Below, one piece after another: positions 47,974 through 60,877 of a stretch of 64,000 bases of DNA. The DNA comes from Azotobacter vinelandii (GTDB lineage Bacteria; Pseudomonadota; Gammaproteobacteria; Pseudomonadales; Pseudomonadaceae): NCBI RefSeq assembly GCF_001571105.1, contig NZ_BCTD01000008.1. One strand, written 5' to 3'. Position 1 is the stretch's first letter, and each line of letters begins with the position of its first letter. The translations under genes were made by a program, and so were the position numbers. The notes beneath the pieces were generated by a model that did no database searches, had not been told where the DNA came from, and saw only the letters and a list, made by a program, of their open reading frames with translations.

Positions 47974-48797
47974 CCCGGGGCCCCCTCCGCGATCCCGCCG
48001 CCCTGCCGCGCCTGTCGCTCAGCCTGCTGGCGCTGTTCCTGCTGTGGCCGGGCCTGTCGCTCAGCGAACTGGACCTGGGCGTGCTCCTGCAGGGCGACAA
48101 CACGGCCACCATGGGCCAATTCGTCGCCGCCTTCTGGCCGCCGGAACACGGCCGCGAATTCCTCGAACTGCTCGGCCGGGCGACCCTGGAAACCCTGGCC
48201 ATCGCCACCGCCGGCATGAGCCTGGCGCTGCTCATCGCCCTGCCCGCGTCGCTGCTCGCCAGCCGTGCCCTGTCGCTCTCCGCGCTGCACTGCGGCGGCC
48301 GTCCGGCCTGGTGGGGCGCTCTGCTGCGCTGGCCGGTACGCATCTTCCTGATCGTCCTGCGCAGCGTGCCGGAAATCGTCTGGGCCCTGCTTTTCGTGCG
48401 CGCCGTGGGACTGGGGCCGAGCGCCGGGGTACTGGCCATCGCCATCACCTATGCCGGCATGCTTGGCAAGGTCTATGCGGAGATCTTCGAGTCGGTCGAC
48501 CCGCGCCCGGCGCGCGCCCTGCTCGGCAGCGGCAGTCCGCGGCTGGTCGCCTTTCTCTACGGCATCCTGCCCAACGCCGCGGCGGAGATGCTTTCCTATA
48601 CCGTCTACCGCTGGGAATGCGCGATCCGTGCCTCGGTGGTGATGGGTTTCGTCGGCGCCGGCGGACTCGGCCAGCAGATCGACCTGTCGATGCGCATGTT
48701 CGCCGGCGGCGAGGTGGCCAGCATGCTGCTGACCTTCCTCCTGCTGGTACTGTTGGCCGACCAATTGAGCCGCCTGCTGCGCGGGAGGCTGGCATGA
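47967..48797 (+). CDS. ABC transporter permease 1 (PhnE-like)
   Basis: The 276-residue membrane protein has about six hydrophobic helices and the PhnE-type coupling loop near EIFESVDPRPARALLGSGS, followed by WECAIRASVVMGFVGAGGLG. It forms the channel with the second permease. The ATG at 47967 overlaps the ATPase gene end, and its own stop overlaps the next ATG (ATGA). Confidence 0.9.
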   Translation: MLTRGPLRDPAALPRLSLSLLALFLLWPGLSLSELDLGVLLQGDNTATMGQFVAAFWPPEHGREFLELLGRATLETLAIATAGMSLALLIALPASLLASRALSLSALHCGGRPAWWGALLRWPVRIFLIVLRSVPEIVWALLFVRAVGLGPSAGVLAIAITYAGMLGKVYAEIFESVDPRPARALLGSGSPRLVAFLYGILPNAAAEMLSYTVYRWECAIRASVVMGFVGAGGLGQQIDLSMRMFAGGEVASMLLTFLLLVLLADQLSRLLRGRLA

Positions 48798-49552
48798 GCA
48801 ACGCCCTCCTGCTGCTGGGCCTGCTGGCGGCCGTGACGGCCTCTTTCGCCTGGCTGGAGATCGACTTCGGCGCGCTGTTCGGCGCGGACAGCTTGCGGCA
48901 GATGGGCGATTACGCCAGCGGCTTCCTCAGCCCCGACTTCTCTCCGGCGCACCTGCTGGCCATCGGTCGCGGTGCCCTGGAAACCCTGGCCATGTCGGCC
49001 ATCGGCACCCTGCTCGCCGCCCTCCTCGGCCTGCTGCTGGCGCTCCCGGCCAGCGGGCGCTGCGGGCTGCCGGCGAACGCCGCCGCCCGCCTGCTGCTCA
49101 ATGCCCTGCGGGCGATCCCGGAGCTGGTCTGGGCCGCGCTGATGGTGCTGGCCGCCGGCCTCGGCCCGAACGCCGGCACCCTGGCGCTGGCGCTGCACAC
49201 CGCCGGGGTGCTCGGCCGGCTGTTCGCCGAGGCCCTGGAAAACATCCCCGGCGAACCGGCCGAGGCCGTGCGCCTGGCTGGCGGCGGGCGCGTCGCGGCA
49301 TTCTGCTACGGCACCCTGCCAGGGGTCTGGCCGCAGCTTCTGGCCTATACCCTGTACCGTTGGGAGAACAACATCCGCATGGCCAGCGTACTGGGCTTCG
49401 TCGGCGCCGGCGGGCTGGGACAGATGCTCTACCTGAGCCTCAGCCTGTTCCAGGAGGCCCAGGCCGCCACGGTGATCCTCGCCATGCTGTCGCTGGTGCT
49501 GGGTGTCGATGCGCTGAGCGGCTGGGGACGCCAGCGCTGGGTATGGAACTGA
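48794..49552 (+). CDS. ABC transporter permease 2 (PhnE-like)
   Basis: The 252-residue protein is homologous to the preceding permease, with the matching EALENIPGEPAEAVRLAGGG coupling segment and WENNIRMASVLGFVGAGGLG. Two non-identical permeases argue for a heterodimeric channel. The gene ends 10 bp from the convergent atpG gene, with no obvious terminator in the gap. Confidence 0.9.
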   Translation: MSNALLLLGLLAAVTASFAWLEIDFGALFGADSLRQMGDYASGFLSPDFSPAHLLAIGRGALETLAMSAIGTLLAALLGLLLALPASGRCGLPANAAARLLLNALRAIPELVWAALMVLAAGLGPNAGTLALALHTAGVLGRLFAEALENIPGEPAEAVRLAGGGRVAAFCYGTLPGVWPQLLAYTLYRWENNIRMASVLGFVGAGGLGQMLYLSLSLFQEAQAATVILAMLSLVLGVDALSGWGRQRWVWN

Positions 49553-49562
49553 GCCCAGGCCT

Positions 49563-50404
49563 TCAGAGGCGCGCGGCGGACAACTCGATGATCTCGTCGG
49601 TGATTTCGTCCTGGCGCACCCGCCTGTACTCGGCCAGCAGATCGGCGCTGCGCCGCTCGACGTTGCCCCGGGCGGCGACCATGGCCTGCATGCGTGCCTC
49701 GTTCTCCGCCGCGAAGGACAGCATCAGCGCCTCGCACAGCTCGGCGTAGACGTACTCCTCGGCCAAGCCGGCGACCAGACGGGCCGGCGCCAGGGTGACG
49801 GCGGGCGACGGGTGGCGGTGTGACGCCGGGAAGCGCCGGTAGTCGAACGGCAGCAGCGTGCGGGTCAGCACCGGCTGCCGCCCCTCCTCCCCCGGTTGCG
49901 CGTGGACCAGGCTCACGCGAGTCGGCGTTCCGTCGCCGAGACGGGCATACAGGGCGTCGGCCATGCGTCCCGCCAGGGCCGACATCTCGTCCGGATGCGC
50001 GATCATCGGCGCCGACCAGGCCGGTCTCAGGCCACGCTCGGCGGCCACCGTCGCGCCACGCTCGCCGAGCACCCACAGCTGTGCCCCGGCAGCGCCGAGA
50101 CAGGCGCCGGCCGACTCCAGCACCCGCTCGTTGAAGCCGCCGACGAAGCCCTGCTCGGCGCACAGCGCCAGCACCAGGTGCCGCCGATCGCCACCGGCCG
50201 GAACCTCGGGGTACTGCGCCTCGGGCAGCAGCGCCAGCGCCTCGCCGATCGCCGTGCCGAGGGTTTCGGCATAGGCGCGCACACTGTCCAGGCAGTTCCG
50301 GGCCTCCCGCGAGCGGGCGGCGGCAATGGCGCGCATGGCGCCGATCACCAGACCCAGCTCGCGGGTGGTGGCCAGATGTCCGGCGACCTCGCCGAGCCGA
50401 CCGC

Positions 50405-50408
<4 letters not shown>
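49563..50408 (-). CDS. atpG: N-type ATPase gamma subunit
   Basis: The 281-residue protein is the central rotor shaft. The N-terminal helix (VIGAMRAIAAARSREARN) and C-terminal helix (ENEARMQAMVAARGNVERR) show the paired gamma coiled coil, and EIIELSAARL closes it. Identity to housekeeping gamma is low, as usual for the N-type enzyme. The GTG start at 50408 overlaps the alpha stop codon (GTGA). It is the last gene of the nine-gene operon. Confidence 0.88.
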
Positions 50409-51932
<1,524 letters not shown>

Positions 51933-51946
<14 letters not shown>

Positions 51947-52673
51947 GGCTCAACTCCCTGTGCAGCCGCGCCAGATCGGCGCGGAAACTGTTGCGCACCA
52001 CGGCGTTGGAGCCCTCCAGTTCGAGTCCGGCGATCAGTCCGGGATCGACTGCCACCTTCAGCTCCGGCTCCCGTCCGAGCGCGCGCGCCAGCGCCTGGCG
52101 GCAAGCCTCCAGCTCCCCGGCGCTCGGCGTGCGCGGCACGCGCAGGGTCAGCGCGGCGGACTCGGCGCCGAGCGCCTGGCGCGCGGCCGCCGGCAACTCG
52201 TCCAGCCCGGCCAGCAGGCCATCGATGAAAGCGGATAGCCGCACGCTGTCCGGCAGCCGCTCCAGCAGTCGCGCGGCGATCTCCAGCGCCAGACGGGTGG
52301 CGCGTTCCTCGACCAGCGCCAGGACAGCCTGCTGCCGTGCCACCTGGGCCTGCTCCGCCCGCTCGTGCAACTGCCGGACCTCCTCCTCGGCCTCCCGCAA
52401 CAGGCGCGCCTTGACCCCCGCGACCTCCTGCTCCGCCGCCCGCAGCGCGGTATCCTGCCGGCTGGCCAGTTGCGCGCGGGCCGCCTCCGCCTCGGCGCGC
52501 ACGCGCTCGGCGGCGGCCTTGGCCTCGGCGGCCTCATCGAGCAGCCGCCCGGCCTCGCTCTGCCGCTCGGCGACTATCTGCGCCACCGGCCGGAACAGGA
52601 AACGCGACAGCAGCCAGACGAGAATCAGAACGTTGACCGCCTGCAGGCCCAGGCTCCACCAATCCAGCGTCAT
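51933..52673 (-). CDS. atpF: N-type ATPase b subunit with a C-terminal delta-like domain
   Basis: The 246-residue protein is about 90 residues longer than ordinary b. Residues 5-27 form the membrane helix, residues 35-160 a long charged coiled coil rich in Ala/Glu/Arg, and the last 75 residues carry VDPGLIAGLELEGSNAVVRN followed by FRADLARL, closely resembling the C-terminal domain of the delta subunit. No separate delta gene exists in the operon, so this fusion probably replaces it as stator. Confidence 0.92.
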
Positions 52674-52683
52674 GGGGCCGCGC

Positions 52684-52932
52684 TCAGTGGACGAAGGGGT
52701 TGGCGAACAGCAGCAGCACGGCGACCACCAGGCAGTAGATGGCCATGGTCTCGATCATCGCCAGACCGACGAACAGGGTGCGCGAGAGGGTGCCGGCGGC
52801 CTCCGGCTGGCGTGCGATGGCATCCATCGCCGCCGCCACCGCGCGCCCCTCGGCCAGTGCCGGGCCGATGGCGCCGAAGGACACCGCCAGGGCGGCGCCG
52901 AGGATGCTGACGATCTCGATCGGGTTGTCCAT
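52684..52932 (-). CDS. atpE: N-type ATPase c subunit
   Basis: The 82-residue two-helix proteolipid has the loop ARQPEA (residues 40-45) and the ion-binding Glu61 in helix 2 (AMIETMAIYCLV). Helix 1 has Glu28 (GPALAEGRAV) at the place where Na+-binding rings have Gln, and Thr at the position after Ser in those rings is Met63. The pair of carboxylates suggests a proton site of the N-ATPase kind rather than a classical sodium site, but this is inference. Confidence 0.95.
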   Translation of the reverse strand: MDNPIEIVSILGAALAVSFGAIGPALAEGRAVAAAMDAIARQPEAAGTLSRTLFVGLAMIETMAIYCLVVAVLLLFANPFVH

Positions 52933-52935
52933 GAA

Positions 52936-53631
52936 TCACTCCTTTGAGGCAGGGTGCGTGCCGGCGGTTTCCTTCACGGCGGCACCGATGAAGACCATCG
53001 CCAGGACACTGAAGATGTAGGCCTGGATCGCCCCGGTGAGCAGGTCCAGCGCCATGAAGGGAATCGGTACCAGCAGGCCGGCCAGCGACAGGGCGATGCC
53101 GAGCACGAACACGCCGCTCATGATGTTGCCGAACAGGCGCACGCTCAGCGAGAAGGTGCGGGTCAACTGCTCGACGATGTTCAGCGGGATCATCACCCAG
53201 CTCGGCTCGGCGAAGGTGCGCAGATAGCCGGCCGGGCCACGGCTCGCCACCCCGCAGGCGATGCTCGCGACGAACACGATCAGCGCCAGAGCGGCGTCGG
53301 TTTCCAGGCTGGCGGTGGGCGGCTCGATACCGGGGATCAGTTCCGCCCAGTTGGCGGCCAGGATGAACAGGAACAGGCTGCCGATCAGAGCACGGTAGGG
53401 GGCCGGCGAGACCTGCATGGTGTCGCGGATCTGCCCGTCGAGGACCGCCACCAGGAGTTCCAGCAGGCTTTGCCAGCGCGTCGGACGCAGGCGCAGGCGG
53501 CGGGTCAGCAGCCAACTGCCGCCGGCCAGCAGCGCCAGCAGCCCCCAGGTCACCGCCACCGCTTTGCCGATGGGCAGCGGGCCGAGCTGGAAGAGGGTTT
53601 CGCTGATCAAAGGCGAATGCATCATCGACAT
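52936..53631 (-). CDS. atpB: N-type ATPase a subunit
   Basis: The 231-residue membrane subunit forms the half-channels beside the c ring. The essential Arg lies in SLSVRLFGNIMSGVFV, and the conserved LLTGAIQAYIFSVLAMVFIG helix follows. It overlaps the end of atpR by 10 bp and lies 3 bp before atpE. Confidence 0.95.
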   Translation of the reverse strand: MSMMHSPLISETLFQLGPLPIGKAVAVTWGLLALLAGGSWLLTRRLRLRPTRWQSLLELLVAVLDGQIRDTMQVSPAPYRALIGSLFLFILAANWAELIPGIEPPTASLETDAALALIVFVASIACGVASRGPAGYLRTFAEPSWVMIPLNIVEQLTRTFSLSVRLFGNIMSGVFVLGIALSLAGLLVPIPFMALDLLTGAIQAYIFSVLAMVFIGAAVKETAGTHPASKE

Positions 53632-53906
53632 GCTCCTTCCCGCCGCAACAGCCGGCGGCGCGCCAGCAGCAGACCGCAGGCGCCGGCCAGCAGCGCGCCG
53701 AGGCCGAGGCGGATCAGTCCCGCCAGTACGGCGACGGTCAGCCCCAGGCGCAACGATTGCAGGGCCAGGGCGGCGGCGATCCGCCCCGCGGTGAACAGGC
53801 GCAGGTTCGCCGCCAGCGAGGAAAAATGCGCCCAGCCGGCGAGCAGCCCGACCAGCAGGCCGAGCCCCAGGGGCAGCGCGCTCTCCAGCAGCACCAACGC
53901 CTTCAT
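53622..53906 (-). CDS. atpR: N-type ATPase accessory subunit AtpR
   Basis: The 94-residue protein has three predicted helices (ALPLGLGLLVGLLAGWAHF, AALALQSLRLGLTVAVLAGL, LGALLAGACGLLLARR) and an Arg-rich end, matching AtpR of N-ATPase operons, which is thought to help assemble the c ring. It overlaps atpQ (ATGA) and atpB. Confidence 0.85.
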   Translation of the reverse strand: MKALVLLESALPLGLGLLVGLLAGWAHFSSLAANLRLFTAGRIAAALALQSLRLGLTVAVLAGLIRLGLGALLAGACGLLLARRRLLRREGACR

Positions 53907-54190
53907 TGCCGGTGCATCCAGCGCCAGGCCGACCAGAGCCCCAGGCAGGCGCCGAGGAACAGCAGCGCCGCGGCGAAGGTCACGCCCGTGCCGAACAGGC
54001 GATCCAGCCAGCGGCCGAGCAGCAGGCCGAGCAGCACGGGCACGACGATGGCCCAGCCGAGCACGCCGATCTGCCCCAGGCGCCGGCCCAGCGAAGGCTC
54101 CGGATCGCGGCGCGCCTGCTCCTCGCGGCGCACGGCACGGCGCGCCGCCTCGCCCAACGGCTCGCGTCCCTCGTCTCGTTGCGGGTTCAT
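53903..54190 (-). CDS. atpQ: N-type ATPase accessory subunit AtpQ (AtpI-like)
   Basis: The 95-residue protein has a charged N-terminus (about residues 1-40) and two helices (VLGWAIVVPVLLGLLLGRW and TFAAALLFLGACLGLWSAW) with the conserved GRWLDRLF between them, like AtpI/AtpQ. It overlaps atpC and atpR by 4 bp each. Confidence 0.88.
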   Translation of the reverse strand: MNPQRDEGREPLGEAARRAVRREEQARRDPEPSLGRRLGQIGVLGWAIVVPVLLGLLLGRWLDRLFGTGVTFAAALLFLGACLGLWSAWRWMHRQ

Positions 54191-54627
54191 CGGGGCTCTC
54201 CCTCGGGATCGAATGGTGTCTCGCCCTCGGCGCGCAGGTAGCGCACCAGTTGGCGCACCGCCTGGGTGTGCAGGCGCAGATGTTCGACCCGCGCCCGCCG
54301 GGCACTGTCGCGCCGGGCCTCGCGGGCCTCGCGCACCTGCGCCTCGAGCCGTTCGAGGCGCTCGCCGACGATGCCTTCGCGACAGGCGACGCGCAACTCG
54401 CCGCCGCTCAGGCTCAGCACGCCGCCGTGCACCGCACAGAAGCCTTGCTCGCCGCCCGCGCGGCGCCAGCGCAGCACCGTGGGCACCAGCACGGTGAGAT
54501 AGTCGACATGGCCCGGCAGCAGGCCGAAGCCGCCGCTGGCATCCTCGCCGCGAAACGCCACCACGTCCGTGCAGTCGACCAGCACCTGCTGCGGAGTGAC
54601 GATCCGCAGACGCAGGGGAAGGCTCAT
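54187..54627 (-). CDS. atpC: N-type ATPase epsilon subunit
   Basis: The 146-residue protein starts MSLPLRLRIVTPQQVLVD, with the beta-sandwich GFGLLPGHVDYLTVLVPTVL and a C-terminal helical hairpin rich in Arg and Glu. The start at 54627 overlaps the atpD stop (ATGA). Confidence 0.9.
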   Translation of the reverse strand: MSLPLRLRIVTPQQVLVDCTDVVAFRGEDASGGFGLLPGHVDYLTVLVPTVLRWRRAGGEQGFCAVHGGVLSLSGGELRVACREGIVGERLERLEAQVREAREARRDSARRARVEHLRLHTQAVRQLVRYLRAEGETPFDPEGEPR

Positions 54628-56045
54628 GCCGGCGTCTCCCCGCGCCTGGCCGCCTCTTCCCTGGCCCGGGCCTCCTCCAGGGTGCCGACCATGTACAGCG
54701 AACGCTCCTGCCAGTCGTCGCACTCCCCGGCGAGGATCGCCCGGCAGCCGGCCAGGGTATCGGCCAGCGCCACCGAGCGCCCCGGCATGCCGGTGAAGGC
54801 CTCGGTGACCGCGAAGGGCTGGGTCAGGAAGCGCTGCAGGCGCCGTGCCCGACCGACGATACGACGATCCTCGACGGCAAGCTCCTCGATGCCGAGCAGC
54901 GAGATCACATCCTGCAGGCTACGGTAGTGCTCGATGATCCGGCGCGCCTCGGTGGCGATGGCGACGTGCTCCGCGCCCACCACCAGCGGGTCGAGCAGCA
55001 ACGAGGAGGAGGCGATGGGATCGACCGCCGGGTACATGCCCTGCGCCGCCATGGCGCGGGACAGCACCACCATGCTGTCGACGTGGGCGGCCAGGGCGGT
55101 CACCGCCGGATCGGTGAAGTCGTCGGCGGGCACGTACACCGCCTCGATGGCGGTCACCGCCACGCCGCCGACCGAAACGATGCGCTCCTGCAGCGCGGCC
55201 ACCTCGTCGGCCAGGGTCGGCTGGTAGCCGACCCGCGACGGCAGGCGGCCGAGCAGGCCGGACACCTCGGCGCCGGCCTGCACGAAGCGGAACACGTTGT
55301 CCATCAGCAGCAGCACGTTCTGCCGTCGCTCGTCGCGGAAGTATTCGGCGATGCTCAAGGCGGTCAGCGGCACGCGCCAGCGCGCCCCGGGCGGCTCGTT
55401 CATCTGCCCGTAGACCAGCACGGTGTGCGGCAGCACGCCGGAGTTGCGCATGTCGAGCAGCATCTCGTGCCCCTCGCGGGAACGCTCGCCGACCCCGGCG
55501 AACACCGAGATACCCCGATAGCGCTCGACCATGGCGTGGATCAGTTCCATCACCAGTACCGTCTTGCCGACCCCGGCGCCGCCGAACATCGCCGCCTTGC
55601 CGCCCTGCACCAGGGGCGTGAGCAGGTCGATGACCTTGATCCCGGTGGCGAACGGCTCGCTTGTCGCGGCCTGCGCCGCGAGCGGCGGCGGCGAACGGTG
55701 GATGGGCCGGCGCGGCACGTCGTCCGGCAGCGGCGGGCCCTTGTCGCCGACGACACCGCCGACGTCGAGCAGGCGGCCGAGCACGGCCTCGCCCACCGGC
55801 ACCCTGAGCGGCCCGCCCAGGGTGCGCGCCATGACGCCGCGCGGCAGGCCGGAGGTGGCCGCCAGGGCGATGGCGCGCACCCGTCGCGCGTCAAGATGGG
55901 CCTGCACCTCGGCCAGCAGCGGCTCTCCGTCGTCGCGCAGGATCGCCAGGGCATCGCCGATCGGCGGCAACCCCGCCGGGAACGTCACATCGATCACCGC
56001 ACCGCGCACGGCACTGACCAGTCCTTCGAGCTGCGCTGCCACCAT
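54624..56045 (-). CDS. atpD: N-type ATPase beta subunit
   Basis: The 473-residue catalytic subunit has P-loop GGAGVGKTVLVMELIHAM, the catalytic GERSREGHEM and IAEYFRDERRQNVLLLMDN segments. A GAGGGAAGGG ribosome site precedes the ATG. It is the first gene of the operon, in the N-ATPase order atpD-C-Q-R-B-E-F-A-G, which differs from the housekeeping atpIBEFHAGDC order. Confidence 0.95.
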   Translation of the reverse strand: MVAAQLEGLVSAVRGAVIDVTFPAGLPPIGDALAILRDDGEPLLAEVQAHLDARRVRAIALAATSGLPRGVMARTLGGPLRVPVGEAVLGRLLDVGGVVGDKGPPLPDDVPRRPIHRSPPPLAAQAATSEPFATGIKVIDLLTPLVQGGKAAMFGGAGVGKTVLVMELIHAMVERYRGISVFAGVGERSREGHEMLLDMRNSGVLPHTVLVYGQMNEPPGARWRVPLTALSIAEYFRDERRQNVLLLMDNVFRFVQAGAEVSGLLGRLPSRVGYQPTLADEVAALQERIVSVGGVAVTAIEAVYVPADDFTDPAVTALAAHVDSMVVLSRAMAAQGMYPAVDPIASSSLLLDPLVVGAEHVAIATEARRIIEHYRSLQDVISLLGIEELAVEDRRIVGRARRLQRFLTQPFAVTEAFTGMPGRSVALADTLAGCRAILAGECDDWQERSLYMVGTLEEARAREEAARRGETPA

Positions 56046-56148
56046 CCCTTCCCTCGTCCCCGGACGGGGTTCCCTTCCCTATCCATAGTGGACAAGCGCC
56101 CCTTCGCGGCGCAAGGTCGGATCGTCGCAGCCGTGCTCCCGCAAACGC

Positions 56149-56469
56149 TCAGTGCCGCGCTTCCGGCTCCTCGCCGCGCTCCTGCACCAGCACCCAGGGC
56201 GCAACCACCACCGCCCACAGCGGCGGCTCGCGTTCGAGCAGGTCCTCGGCGCGGCTTTCCTCCAGCTTCGCCAGTTGGCCGCCGCCCAGCCAGGCGGCCA
56301 CACTGGCCCGATCGTCCTCGGCGACGGCCAGCGCCACCGCCACCAGATCCACCTCGGCGGCGACCCAGAGCAGGGCGCCGCGAGCGAAAAAGGGCTGCAG
56401 TTCCGCCCAGCCGATCCGGGCCGTTTCGCCGAGCAACTTGACGTAGAGGGGGTTGGTCGTGTCTGTCAT
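56149..56469 (-). CDS. DUF2288 family protein
   Basis: The 106-residue protein begins MTDTTNPLYVKLLGETARIG, with WAELQPFFARGALLWVAAEV and the LGGGQLAKLEESRAEDLL segment typical of DUF2288. It has no signal peptide or membrane helix. Its function is unknown. It lies 103 bp upstream of atpD on the same strand but need not share its transcript. Confidence 0.85.
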   Translation of the reverse strand: MTDTTNPLYVKLLGETARIGWAELQPFFARGALLWVAAEVDLVAVALAVAEDDRASVAAWLGGGQLAKLEESRAEDLLEREPPLWAVVVAPWVLVQERGEEPEARH

Positions 56470-56643
56470 GGAAGATTCACCGGGCATGCGAGGGCCGCCA
56501 TCATAGCGGCGCGGCGGAACCGGGCAAGTGCCGGCCGGCAAGGTTTCCAAGCGGCGAAAGGCACCCTTAAACTGTAACGAAACGCCCTGCGCAGAAGAGG
56601 GCCGGGCCGGAGCGGCCCCCGCAACGACAGAACGAGGGATAAC

Positions 56644-57765
56644 ATGCACAAGGCTACCCGACACCTTTCCCGGCTGTTCGCCGCCCTGGCGCTGGCCGGA
56701 GCGGCGCTCCACGCGGCCGCCGCCGAACCGATCCGCATCGCCCTGGCCGGACCGGTCACCGGTCCCGTGGCGCAATACGGCGACATGCAGTTCATCGGCG
56801 CGAAACTGGCCATCGAACGGATCAACCAGGCCGGTGGAGTGAACGGCCGACTCCTCGAAGGCACCGTCTACGACGACGCCTGCGATCCCAAGCAGGCGGT
56901 CGCGGTGGCCAACAAGATCGTCAACGACGGCATCGCCTTCGTCGTCGGCCACCTCTGCTCCAGCTCGACCCAGCCCGCCGCGGACATCTACGAGGACGAG
57001 GGCGTGCTGATGATTACCCCCGCCGCGACCAGCCCGCAGATCACCGCCCGGGGACACCGCTTGATCTTCCGTACCATCGGCCTGGACAGCCTGCAGGGAC
57101 CGACCGCGGGCAACTTCATCGCCGAGCGGATCAAGCCCGGGCGCGTCGCGGTGCTGCACGACAAGCAGCAGTACGGCGAGGGCATCGCCAGCGCGGTCAG
57201 GAAGACCCTGCGGGACAAGGGTGTCGAAGTGGCGCTGTACGAGGGCATCAACGCCGGCGACAAGGACTTTTCGACGATGATCGCCAAGCTCAAGCAGGCC
57301 GGCGTCGACTTCGTCTACTACGGCGGCTACCACCCGGAACTCGGCCTGCTGTTGCGCCAGTCCGCGGAAAAGGGTCTGAAGGTACGCTTCATGGGACCGG
57401 AAGGGGTCGGCAACAAGGAGCTTTCCGCCATCGCCGGGGGCGCCGCCGAGGGCCTGCTGATCACCCTGCCGCGCGCCTTCGACCAGGCCCCGGAGAACCA
57501 GCCGCTGGTCGAGGCCTTCAAGGCCAAGAACCAGGACCCCAGCGGCCCCTTCGTGTTCCCCGCCTATGCCGCCGTGCAACTGATCGCCCAGGGCATCGGA
57601 AAAGCCGGCAGCGACGATCCCGAGGCGGTCGCCGAGGCCCTGCGCGGCAACAGCTTCGACACCGTGACCGGCACCCTGGCCTTCGATGCCAGGGGCGATC
57701 TGAAGGATTTCGGTTTCGAAGTCTACGAGTGGCACCGGGACGCGACCAAGACGCCGGTCGAGTAG
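56644..57765 (+). CDS. braC: Branched-chain amino-acid ABC transporter substrate-binding protein
   Basis: The 373-residue periplasmic Leu/Ile/Val-binding protein has a signal peptide ending at about residue 27 (LHAAAA-EP), then IRIALAGPVTGPVAQYGDMQ and VVGHLCSSSTQPAADIYED, the ligand-binding first lobe. A pair of Cys (about residues 80 and 106) may form the usual disulfide. It is the first gene of the five-gene high-affinity uptake system, 171 bp before the permease genes. Confidence 0.93.
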   Translation: MHKATRHLSRLFAALALAGAALHAAAAEPIRIALAGPVTGPVAQYGDMQFIGAKLAIERINQAGGVNGRLLEGTVYDDACDPKQAVAVANKIVNDGIAFVVGHLCSSSTQPAADIYEDEGVLMITPAATSPQITARGHRLIFRTIGLDSLQGPTAGNFIAERIKPGRVAVLHDKQQYGEGIASAVRKTLRDKGVEVALYEGINAGDKDFSTMIAKLKQAGVDFVYYGGYHPELGLLLRQSAEKGLKVRFMGPEGVGNKELSAIAGGAAEGLLITLPRAFDQAPENQPLVEAFKAKNQDPSGPFVFPAYAAVQLIAQGIGKAGSDDPEAVAEALRGNSFDTVTGTLAFDARGDLKDFGFEVYEWHRDATKTPVE

Positions 57766-57936
57766 GTTGCCTGCGCAGGAGCGAGGGGGACGCCCGGTCC
57801 TTGCCCGCGATGCTTTTGTCCTGCGCGGCCCCTGGCGGATCAGCGCTCGACGGCGAGGACTCGGCGTCTCCCCCTGGCTCCCCCCTTCGAGGAATACCCA
57901 TTGCCGGCCCCGCGCGGGCTTCGAGGAGTCCAGGCA
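57766..57936. other. Spacer between braC and livH
   Basis: No gene is seen in 171 bp. It contains a GC-rich stretch that can fold, and probably lowers expression of the membrane genes relative to the binding protein. Confidence 0.4.
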
Positions 57937-60109
<2,173 letters not shown>

Positions 60110-60113
<4 letters not shown>

Positions 60114-60877
60114 GCCGCCCGCTGCTGGAAGTGCGCGACCTGGCCATGCGCTTCGGCGGCCTGCTGGCGGTCGACGGCGTGAACCTCCGCCTCGGCGAAC
60201 GGCAGGTGCTGTCGATGATCGGCCCCAACGGTGCCGGCAAGACCACGGTGTTCAACTGCCTGACCGGCTTCTACAGGCCCAGCGCCGGCGAGATCCTCCT
60301 CGACGGCGAAGCGATCCAGGGCCTGCCGGGCCACAGGATCGCCCGCAAGGGCGTGGTGCGCACCTTCCAGAACGTCCGCCTGTTCAGGGAGATGACCACG
60401 CTGGAAAACCTCCTGGTGGCCCAGCACCGCCACCTGAACACCAATTTCTTCGCCGGCCTGCTGAAGACTCCGGCCTTCCGCCGCAGCGAGCGCCAGGCCC
60501 TGGAGCTCGCCCATCACTGGCTGGAACGGGTCGGCCTGGGCGATTGCGCCAACCGTCCCGCCGGCACCCTCGCCTACGGCCAGCAGCGTCGTCTGGAAAT
60601 CGCCCGCTGCATGACGACCCGCCCGCGCATCCTGATGCTCGACGAGCCGGCCGCCGGCCTCAACCCGCGGGAAACCGAGGAGCTCAAGGCATTGATCGGC
60701 CTGCTGCGCGACGAACACGGCCTCGGCGTGCTGCTGATCGAGCACGACATGCCGCTGGTGATGGGCATTTCCGACCGGATCGTGGCGATCAACCAGGGCC
60801 GTCCGCTGGCCGAGGGCACGCCGGCACAGATCCGCAGCCATCCCGAGGTGATCAAGGCCTATCTGGGGGAAGCCTGA
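60110..60877 (+). CDS. livG: Branched-chain amino-acid ABC transporter ATP-binding protein LivG
   Basis: The 255-residue ATPase has Walker A GPNGAGKTTVFN, the Q-loop RTFQNVRLF, signature TLAYGQQRRLEIARC (the LivG form of LSGGQ), and Walker B ILMLDEPAAGLN. Its stop overlaps the livF start (TGATG). Confidence 0.95.
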
